From Sutterella sp. (GTDB lineage Bacteria; Pseudomonadota; Gammaproteobacteria; Burkholderiales; Burkholderiaceae_F): a stretch of 9,479 nucleotides of DNA. The stretch is from contig DXSO01000063.1 of assembly GCA_019410445.1 (NCBI GenBank), positions 1 to 9,479 on the forward strand, in the 5' to 3' direction. Shown one piece after another: positions 1-4,794 of this stretch (position 1 is the stretch's first letter; every line of letters starts with the position of its first letter). The notes below the pieces were generated by a model. It worked only from the letters and a program-made list of their open reading frames with translations, did not search any database and was not told the origin of the DNA. The translations under genes were made by a program, and so were the position numbers.

Positions 1-108
1 GTTCAAGCGGAAATCATTCGCAAAGACCAATATGTTGTAATTTTTCAACACTTCTAAGATGTTTCTCCCACTGTGCAAGGTTCTTGGGTTGTCATTAGGG
101 AAATGACT
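1..108. other. Left edge, no supported gene
   Basis: I see no gene, RNA or repeat that can be supported here. Frame 1 of the plus strand is open from the window edge to a TAA at 55-57, so it could be the last 18 codons of a gene entering from the left. That length is too short to distinguish from chance, and no terminator for the plus strand follows it. Confidence 0.3.
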
Positions 109-141
109 AAAAAAACTCCCGTCAGACTCAGCTGACGGGAG
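109..141 (-). terminator. Intrinsic terminator of the DUF134/NifX-like gene
   Basis: Read on the minus strand, a perfect 10-bp stem (CTCCCGTCAG / CTGACGGGAG, arms at 132-141 and 116-125) with a 6-nt loop is followed directly by seven T residues (109-115). This is a textbook rho-independent terminator. It lies about 60 nt past the stop codon of the minus-strand gene ending at 203. The plus-strand reading lacks a T tract, so it should act in one direction only. Confidence 0.93.
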
Positions 142-202
142 ATGAAATTTAGGATCAATTGAGAAAACGCAGCTAACGAATCAATTCGCTTCGCTGTTTA
201 AA

Positions 203-1183
203 TTAATGGCGACCGCAGCCACAATGTCCCTTGCGGCCATGTCCATGGCAACCACAGCCTTCTTCACCATGACCGTGTCCGTGGCAACCGCAGCCTTCTT
301 CGCCATGACCGTGTCCGTGACAGCCGCAACCTTCCTCACCATGGCCGTGACCGTGACAGCCGCAGCCTTCTTCGCCATGACCGTGTCCGTGGCAACCGCA
401 GCCTTCTTCGCCATGGCCGTGTCCGTGGCAGCCGCAACCTTCCTCACCGTGGCCGTGACCATGACAACGACCGCCGCGACCGGCAGTCGCCGCTTCAATG
501 TTGTTGGTCAGTTCACCGGCAATCAGCAGGTTGACAGCCTCGTCCGCTAATCCGTTATTGCCTGCAAACAACTGAATGCCGGCCTGTTCAAGCGCGCGCA
601 CGGCTCCGCCGCCAAGGCCTCCGCAGACCACGCAGTTGACGCCGTTTTTGACCAACAGGTTGACCATGGCGCCATGGCCGTGGCCGCCCGTCGGCAGCAA
701 TTCGGTCGAAGCAACGGTTTGGTTTTCGATCACATAGACCTTAAAGACAGGCGCCATGCCGAAATGCTGAAAAATATTGTCGTTTTTAAAAGGAACTGCA
801 ACCTTCATGTGTGAGACTCCTTGAATACCTTGCGCACAGGACTGCAGGCCGACAGTTCTGCGGCCGCGACCGGGACAAGCGCAACAGTCCGATTCCTGAC
901 ATATCTGATAGTTGCCGCCGTTTATGGTAAGCGGCTTGCCGTTGACGATTGCATCGGCAATCTTGAATCGAGCCTTTTCGTAGATTTCCGTTACCGTCGT
1001 ACGCGAAATCTGCATCTGACGTGCGCACTGATCGTGCGTGCGTTTTTCCAAATCAATGAGCCGCAGCGCCTCGTACTCCTCAACGAGAAGCACAACGGGA
1101 CTCACCTGATCGGCAACTTCCGGCAGGAAGCTTCGTACGGCAGGTTCGCAGCAAACGCGACGACAACGACTCGGTCTGGGCAT
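203..1183 (-). CDS. DUF134 / NifX-like fusion protein with Cys-His repeat tail
   Basis: This 326-residue protein has three parts. Residues 1-95 match the DUF134 family: it opens MPRPSRCRRV, carries EEYEALRLIDLE, and has a helix-turn-helix-like stretch around 49-75, followed by the NGKPLTINGGNYQ signature. A Cys-rich linker (96-125, with CxxxxCCAC) leads into a dinitrogenase iron-molybdenum cofactor (NifX/NifB C-terminal-like) domain at 126-235, recognised by MKVAVPF, FQHFG, GHGAM and CGGLGGGA. Residues 240-326 are a Gly/His/Cys/Glu-rich tail with six 12-residue repeats that should bind metal ions. In these families DUF134 is thought to bind DNA and the NifX-like domain to carry metal clusters, so a metal-responsive regulator or metal store is likely; that role is inference. 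MPRP is the canonical DUF134 N-terminus, which supports this start although no Shine-Dalgarno precedes it. It has its own promoter and terminator and probably forms a single transcription unit. No nitrogenase genes are nearby, so a nitrogen-fixation role is unlikely. Confidence 0.9.
   Translation of the reverse strand: MPRPSRCRRVCCEPAVRSFLPEVADQVSPVVLLVEEYEALRLIDLEKRTHDQCARQMQISRTTVTEIYEKARFKIADAIVNGKPLTINGGNYQICQESDCCACPGRGRRTVGLQSCAQGIQGVSHMKVAVPFKNDNIFQHFGMAPVFKVYVIENQTVASTELLPTGGHGHGAMVNLLVKNGVNCVVCGGLGGGAVRALEQAGIQLFAGNNGLADEAVNLLIAGELTNNIEAATAGRGGRCHGHGHGEEGCGCHGHGHGEEGCGCHGHGHGEEGCGCHGHGHGEEGCGCHGHGHGEEGCGCHGHGHGEEGCGCHGHGRKGHCGCGRH
251..466 (-). repeat. Six tandem 36-bp coding repeats (metal-binding tail)
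   Basis: Six consecutive 36-bp units encode CHGHGHGEEGCG with no amino-acid change (residues 240-311); a degenerate partial unit follows to the C-terminus. All differences between units are synonymous. By their silent sites the units fall in two types, in protein order A-B-B-A-B-B. Units 1 and 4 share the CTC-for-GAG-type Glu codon and ACC/ACA positions, so a 108-bp three-unit block appears to have been duplicated. The period and the absence of unique spacers exclude a CRISPR array. Such tracts expand and contract by slippage or unequal exchange, so strains may differ in copy number. Confidence 0.95.
806..822 (-). promoter_or_regulatory. Strong internal ribosome binding site and ATG
   Basis: AAGGAG (817-822 on the minus strand) lies 8 nt upstream of an in-frame ATG (806-808) that is residue 126 of the DUF134/NifX-like protein. 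This ATG is exactly the first codon of the NifX-like domain (MKVAVPF). It is the best Shine-Dalgarno in the window, whereas the full-length start at 1183 has none. The likely consequence is a second, 201-residue product (NifX-like domain plus repeat tail) made from the same frame. The site may be a relic of two genes that fused, or a working internal start. Confidence 0.65.
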
Positions 1184-1206
1184 AGTTCAAAATTGACAAT
1201 ATCAAA

Positions 1207-1222
1207 TCCGACAAATGTCGGA
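1207..1222. promoter_or_regulatory. Palindromic operator candidate TCCGACAAATGTCGGA
   Basis: A 16-bp inverted repeat with perfect 7-bp arms (TCCGACA / TGTCGGA) and a 2-nt centre. It lies between the promoter of the DUF134/NifX-like gene and its start codon, overlapping the predicted transcription start (near 1220). That is the classic position for a repressor site. The regulator is unknown. Autoregulation by the DUF134 domain encoded immediately downstream is an inference. Confidence 0.65.
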
Positions 1223-1226
1223 AATA

Positions 1227-1256
1227 AGTATAGCGCGGGAATTCAAAGTTTGTGAA
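1227..1256 (-). promoter_or_regulatory. Sigma-70 promoter of the DUF134/NifX-like gene
   Basis: On the minus strand, TTCACA (1251-1256, five of six to TTGACA) is separated by 18 nt from TATACT (1227-1232, five of six to TATAAT). The -35 begins right after the stop codon of the nitroreductase gene, giving the downstream gene its own start of transcription about 37 nt before its ATG. Read-through from the upstream pair is also possible because no terminator lies between them. Confidence 0.6.
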
Positions 1257-1257
1257 C

Positions 1258-1989
1258 TCACTTCAAATCAAAGCCTTTGGAACGAAGATACTGCTGCATG
1301 AAAGGACGCCTTTCCCGCTTGAGTACTCCGGAAATTCCGTGAATCCAGGTGTCATTGCGGGGATTTCGGCTGCGCGAGCGGAAGTACTCTCCGGTAAGCC
1401 CGTCGTACTCCTGCATCACCTCAGGTGTTGCGTCAACATAGTGATTCTCCATTACGGTGACGGTACGGGGCAGACGAGGTTTGACTTCATTTTTAAAGGC
1501 GGGGTATCCGAAAGCCAGCCCCAGAACCGGGTAGACGTTTTCCGGCAGTCCGAGCGCCTGATCCACGTCGGCAATGTGATTGCGCAGTCCTCCGATGAAG
1601 CATCCGCCCAATCCGAACGACTCCAGCGCCGTCATGGCATTTTGAGCGCACACCCCCACATCAAGCGTGCCCGTGACAAGCTGCTCGGTCCATCCCAAGT
1701 CCGCCTCCGGACACAGAAGTGCATTGCGGTGGTAGTCCGCACAGAACACCCAGAATTCCGGAGCGGAAAGAACCTGGGGCTGTCGGCCGCTGGCTTCATA
1801 CATCACTCGGCGCAGTTCGCTGTCCGTGATGCGGATTACGGTGACAAGCTGCAGAAAACAAGAACTCGAGGCGCTGAATACAGCTTCTAGAATGCGATCC
1901 CGAACGTCGGCCGGTACGGGTTCATCCGTGTAGTCGCGCACAGACGTGTGTGCGCAAAGCAGGTCAATGACATTGTTTTCATGCGTCAC
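1258..1989 (-). CDS. NfsA-type NADPH nitro/flavin reductase
   Basis: This 243-residue FMN-dependent oxidoreductase belongs to the NfsA/NfrA branch of the nitroreductase family, which reduces nitroaromatics, flavins or quinones with NAD(P)H. Diagnostic stretches are HTSVRDYTDEP near the N-terminus (FMN phosphate-binding Ser/Arg), the SSSSCFLQ segment, APEFWVFCADYHRN, GLGGCFIGGLRN, a PVLGLAFGYP stretch, and KPRLP in the dinucleotide/FMN region. The length fits the family (about 240-250). I chose the GTG at 1989 because GGGGAG lies 6 nt upstream. A GTG at 2025 would add 12 residues (VAITKDKKGEST) but has no ribosome binding site and lies inside the upstream gene. Its start is 27 nt past the stop of the reductase-like gene upstream, so the two are probably co-transcribed. 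The physiological substrate cannot be told from sequence. Confidence 0.9.
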   Translation of the reverse strand: MTHENNVIDLLCAHTSVRDYTDEPVPADVRDRILEAVFSASSSCFLQLVTVIRITDSELRRVMYEASGRQPQVLSAPEFWVFCADYHRNALLCPEADLGWTEQLVTGTLDVGVCAQNAMTALESFGLGGCFIGGLRNHIADVDQALGLPENVYPVLGLAFGYPAFKNEVKPRLPRTVTVMENHYVDATPEVMQEYDGLTGEYFRSRSRNPRNDTWIHGISGVLKRERRPFMQQYLRSKGFDLK

Positions 1990-1995
1990 GGTGCT

Positions 1996-2001
1996 CTCCC
2001 C
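1996..2001 (-). promoter_or_regulatory. Ribosome binding site deciding the nitroreductase start
   Basis: GGGGAG on the minus strand with a 6-nt spacer before GTG at 1989. It favours this start over the longer GTG start at 2025, which has only ordinary coding sequence in front of it. Confidence 0.7.
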
Positions 2002-2015
2002 TTTTTTGTCTTTCG

Positions 2016-2942
2016 TTATCGCCACGATGCTTCGATGGCCTTGATTTCACGATTAAGCGCTTCATTGACAGGAACGGGAACATCCAGTTCCCGAGCCTTT
2101 TCAATCAGAGCGCCCGAGAAAAAATCGACTTCCGTGAGTCGATGCGCCAACGTATCCTGCCGCAGACTCGGCATACCCTCGGGATCCAGGCCGTCGCCGA
2201 TGCGGACGTATTCTTCAACATCGCGTTCAGTGACATCCACGCCGAGTTTTTCAGCAACCGCAACGACTTCGCGCATGGCGGCAATGTAGCGCTCACGCAC
2301 CGGACCGGGTTTTTGAATATCTGCAAAGGTACCCTCGGCCACGGCAAGCGTCTGGTTGACGCCGATATTGAACATCCACTTGCACCAGATGCGTCGTTCA
2401 ATATCTTCTTCATGACGATAGGCAACCCCCGTCCGATCAAAAAAGAGCTCGACGGCATTGAGCTGCGGCTCCCGATCGGCTCTGCGCTGAGGCAGTCCGA
2501 GGAAAAGAACGCCCGGGTTCTTACAGGTAACCGCCGTACCGACGCGGGTGGCCGCCATACCCTGAGCCACGCTGTAGAGCACTTTTGCTTCGGGAAACGC
2601 CTGCTCGAGCATTGTTTCGCTCGTAATGCCGTTTAACAGCGATACGATGATCGTTTCCGGACCGACAAGCGGACGCACTTCTTCGATTGCCTGCTTGAGC
2701 GTTGTTCCCTTAACGCCGAATATCAGCAGCTGTGCTTTCCCGGGATACTGGTCGGGTTCACAAAAGTCAAAAGGACAAGGCTCACCGTTAAAGGTGGGAG
2801 GATTGGCCAAATAACGCGATTTGCGCTGCTTGTCGACAATGAATGTGACGGAGCCCTTCCCAAGACTTTCAGCAATCGTGTGACCGTAAAGAATTCCCAA
2901 GGCACCCATTCCAATAAAGGCAACGGAATCAATCTTTTGCAT
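2016..2942 (-). CDS. Ketopantoate reductase family (PanE/ApbA) oxidoreductase
   Basis: This 308-residue cytoplasmic NADPH-dependent reductase belongs to the 2-dehydropantoate 2-reductase family, whose founding member makes pantoate for coenzyme A synthesis. The N-terminal Rossmann motif is GMGALG (11-16). The family lysine in the FGVKG segment (K78), N104 in LLNGI, and the catalytic lysine K188 (WCKWMFNIGVNQ) are all present. The C-terminal substrate-binding signature PSLRQD...TEVDFFSG supplies S259, D263 and E271. Length is typical (about 300). AGGGA lies 8 nt before the ATG, supporting the start. It is the first gene of a minus-strand unit with the nitroreductase and is divergent from the dcuC-type gene. 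No panB or panC is adjacent, and the family includes paralogues acting on other 2-oxo acids, so true PanE function is likely but unproven. Confidence 0.88.
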   Translation of the reverse strand: MQKIDSVAFIGMGALGILYGHTIAESLGKGSVTFIVDKQRKSRYLANPPTFNGEPCPFDFCEPDQYPGKAQLLIFGVKGTTLKQAIEEVRPLVGPETIIVSLLNGITSETMLEQAFPEAKVLYSVAQGMAATRVGTAVTCKNPGVLFLGLPQRRADREPQLNAVELFFDRTGVAYRHEEDIERRIWCKWMFNIGVNQTLAVAEGTFADIQKPGPVRERYIAAMREVVAVAEKLGVDVTERDVEEYVRIGDGLDPEGMPSLRQDTLAHRLTEVDFFSGALIEKARELDVPVPVNEALNREIKAIEASWR

Positions 2943-3052
2943 GTGTGTGTTCCCTGTAGGCTATGTCCGCATTGATGTTGGTGATATTTCTTTTTTTGTA
3001 GTCAACGATGATAGACGATAGTTTGTCTTTCCAAAGCGTACTGCGTCAAGAC

Positions 3053-3070
3053 TTGAACCAAAGTACAAGG
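3053..3070 (+). promoter_or_regulatory. 18-bp dyad, copy 1 (upstream of dcuC-type gene)
   Basis: TTGAACCAAAGTACAAGG contains an imperfect inverted repeat TTGWAC-N4-GTWCAA (positions 3053-3068, ten of twelve arm bases paired). A copy with one mismatch lies at 7351-7368 ahead of the M20 peptidase gene. A weak -10-like CAAAAT at 3091-3096 would put the dyad centre near -42, the usual place for an activator contacting RNA polymerase. I infer that it is the binding site of the LuxR/FixJ-type response regulator encoded between the two copies. Confidence 0.6.
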
Positions 3071-3220
3071 TCAAAAAAGCATTAGCCATCCAAAATTTCG
3101 AGAGTCGTACCCGAAAGAAGCTATGTCGCTTAGCTTTGCAACAAATCGAATTGCGGAAATGTTCTGCACTCTGCCGATTTCAAGCATATCGGGTCTGCGC
3201 AATCACCATGCAAAAAACAA

Positions 3221-3225
3221 AAGGA
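3221..3225 (+). promoter_or_regulatory. Ribosome binding site deciding the DcuC start
   Basis: AAGGA with an 8-nt spacer before ATG 3234. It marks this ATG as the start, rather than the ATG at 3123, which has no such site. Confidence 0.8.
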
Positions 3226-3233
3226 AACTCATA

Positions 3234-4625
3234 ATGATCGGTGTTTTAATATCTCTGGCAGTCACCATCATGGTCGTCTGCATTCTGTTAAAAAAGCTCA
3301 AAGCTCAGTTTGTGCTTTTTTTCGGAGGCCTTGTTTTACTGCTTTGTGCTCTTTTAATGGATGCTTTTGGTCTTCTGCCGCAAGGTGCCAACATCCTGCC
3401 CAAGGGAGTGTCTAGTACCGGCTTCATCGGATTTGATTTATTCAAATGCATCACCTCCTTGATGAGTTCCCGAGTGGCCGGCATCGGTTTGCTCATCATG
3501 GCTGCATCGGGTTATTCAACCTATATGGCCAAGATCGGAGCCAGCGCTCTGATGGCCGACTATATCTCGCGGCCATTGCGTGTTTTCAAATCACCTTATC
3601 TGGTTCTCGCACTTAGTTATGTCGTTGGCGCTTTGGCAGATCTTTTTATTCCAAGCGCATCAGGTTTGGCGATGCTTTTGATGGTGACGATGTATCCAGT
3701 ACTCGTACGCCTGGGAGTTTCCCGCCTTTCCGCAGCAGCTTTAATTATTACGGTGTCTTGCCTGGACATGGGTCCGACTTCTGGCGCTGCCAATTATGCC
3801 GCTCAGGTTGCTGGCATGGACACGATGACGTACTTCATTGAGTACCAGCTTCCTGTTGGAATTGTGACGACAATCGCCGTGGCTGTCTTGCACTATTTCA
3901 GTCAAAAATATTTTGATGCGAAGGACGGCAGCAAAGCCAATGAGATCGATGAAACCGTTGCGAAACAAAATGATCTTGACAGCAAGGGTGCTCCGGCTTG
4001 GTATGGCTTGTTGCCAATGGTTCCGCTGATCATGCTTTTTGTGTTCAATCGATTTGTAATTTCGAGCATTAAACTCGATGTGCCCACAGCGATGTTTATT
4101 TCTTTTACGATCGCTTTGACCTGTGAACTAATCCGCAAACCTGCAAAAGAAGTGCTCACGACTGCCATGGAGTTCTTCAACACCATGGGACGTCAGTTTG
4201 CAACGGTAATCACGCTGATTGTTGCCGGTGAACTTTTTGCCAAGGGACTAATTGCAACCGGTACGATCGACTATTTGATTGAAGCCACAAAGAGTATGGG
4301 GTTGCCTGCCTATGCAATCATGATCGTTGTTGTGGTTTTCATCTCGGTTGCTTCCGTAGTCATGGGATCGGGCAATGCACCGTTCTACGCCTTCTCACCG
4401 CTAATGCCTGATTTTGCACAGCAGTTTGGGGTATCAACAATCCTGTTGCTTATGCCCATGCAGTTATCCACCGGACTGGCTCGTAATATGTCTCCCATTA
4501 CTGCAGTTGTGGTTGCTGTTGCTGGTTGTTCTGGAATCAGTCCATTCCAACTGATTCGGCGCACAGCCATCCCAATGATCGGCGGTTTGATCGTCATGGT
4601 CGTTACCACAATCATCCTCAATTAA
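3234..4625 (+). CDS. dcuC: DcuC-family anaerobic C4-dicarboxylate transporter
   Basis: This 463-residue inner-membrane carrier belongs to the DcuC family (E. coli DcuC is 461 residues), which moves C4-dicarboxylates such as succinate, fumarate and aspartate. The protein is a series of long hydrophobic helices from residue 1 onward. It carries the family hallmarks MGSGNAPFYAFSPLMP (glycine at 378) and ARNMSPITAVVVAVAG (416-431) followed by SPFQLIRRTAIP near the C-terminus. The chosen ATG has AAGGA 8 nt upstream and gives the family length; the upstream ATG at 3123 adds a 37-residue polar extension and is unlikely to be used. The gene has its own terminator and lies just before a sensor kinase/regulator pair, which suggests the kinase controls it. 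DcuC relatives include carriers of unknown specificity, so transport of a related anionic compound, perhaps the one later cut by the downstream M20 peptidase, is possible. Its base composition is lower in GC than the flanking genes. Confidence 0.92.
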   Translation: MIGVLISLAVTIMVVCILLKKLKAQFVLFFGGLVLLLCALLMDAFGLLPQGANILPKGVSSTGFIGFDLFKCITSLMSSRVAGIGLLIMAASGYSTYMAKIGASALMADYISRPLRVFKSPYLVLALSYVVGALADLFIPSASGLAMLLMVTMYPVLVRLGVSRLSAAALIITVSCLDMGPTSGAANYAAQVAGMDTMTYFIEYQLPVGIVTTIAVAVLHYFSQKYFDAKDGSKANEIDETVAKQNDLDSKGAPAWYGLLPMVPLIMLFVFNRFVISSIKLDVPTAMFISFTIALTCELIRKPAKEVLTTAMEFFNTMGRQFATVITLIVAGELFAKGLIATGTIDYLIEATKSMGLPAYAIMIVVVVFISVASVVMGSGNAPFYAFSPLMPDFAQQFGVSTILLLMPMQLSTGLARNMSPITAVVVAVAGCSGISPFQLIRRTAIPMIGGLIVMVVTTIILN

Positions 4626-4655
4626 AAAATTGTTTCTCCCGTTCACACCCTGATG

Positions 4656-4700
4656 AAGTCGGTCGAAAATCCCACAGATGTTCGACCGACTTTGGTTTTC
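4656..4700 (+). terminator. Terminator after the dcuC-type gene
   Basis: A perfect 12-bp stem (AAGTCGGTCGAA at 4656-4667, TTCGACCGACTT at 4681-4692) with a 13-nt loop, followed by TGGTTTTC. The stem is strong but the T tract is interrupted, so termination may be incomplete. It separates the transporter from the sensor kinase, implying that the kinase pair is normally transcribed on its own or by partial read-through. Confidence 0.75.
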
Positions 4701-4736
4701 ACGGATTTTCTCTCCTTAGACCAAATATTCGTGCAT

Positions 4737-4752
4737 AGTTTCGACTGAAACT
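4737..4752. promoter_or_regulatory. Palindrome AGTTTC-GACT-GAAACT before the sensor kinase
   Basis: Perfect 6-bp arms separated by 4 nt, located between the dcuC terminator and the kinase start, so it sits in the only space available for the kinase promoter. It has the same 6-4-6 geometry as the TTGWAC-N4-GTWCAA dyads elsewhere in the window but a different sequence. It could be an operator. No convincing -35/-10 pair could be placed next to it. Confidence 0.4.
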
Positions 4753-4794
4753 CTAAACTGGAAAAATCAAACCAATCTTTTGCAACGGCATTTG

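Larger units (their letters stand above)
2943..3233. other. Divergent intergenic region, about 290 bp
   Basis: This spacer separates the minus-strand ketopantoate-reductase-like gene from the plus-strand dcuC-type gene. It holds the 18-bp dyad described separately (3053-3070), overlapping a smaller TCAAG-A-CTTGA palindrome at 3046-3056. On the minus strand, TTGACG near 3047 resembles a -35 box but no good -10 is placed correctly. On the plus strand CAAAAT (3091-3096) is a weak -10-like hexamer. In-frame ATG 3123 would add 37 residues to DcuC but lacks a ribosome binding site; I see no separate small gene. Confidence 0.6.

Noticed and set aside
1..57. Eighteen open codons at the left edge ending in TAA (possible C-terminus of a gene)
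   Set aside because: An open run of 18 codons is common by chance, and neither homology nor a downstream terminator supports it.
251..466. 36-bp tandem repeats as a CRISPR array
   Set aside because: The units are contiguous without unique spacers, stay in frame, and vary only at synonymous positions of a protein-coding gene.
206..550. Plus-strand open frame across the repeat region, and a second minus-strand frame at 181-498
   Set aside because: A 36-bp repeat without stops in other frames automatically opens long shadow frames. Their translations are low-complexity (Ala/Val/Thr/Met-rich or Val/Ala/Lys-rich), and the DUF134/NifX frame explains the DNA.
1193..1198. Perfect TTGACA on the plus strand as a promoter for a plus-strand gene
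   Set aside because: No -10 hexamer lies at 16-18 nt, and no plus-strand gene follows.
821..1890. Plus-strand open frames opposite the DUF134 and nitroreductase genes (821-1255 and 1252-1890)
   Set aside because: No recognisable domains and no ribosome binding sites. They lie antisense to well-supported genes in GC-rich sequence that favours open antisense frames.
4780..4794. TTG at 4780 as the kinase start
   Set aside because: It adds only five residues with no clear ribosome binding site. ATG 4795 begins a normal signal peptide, though the choice remains uncertain.
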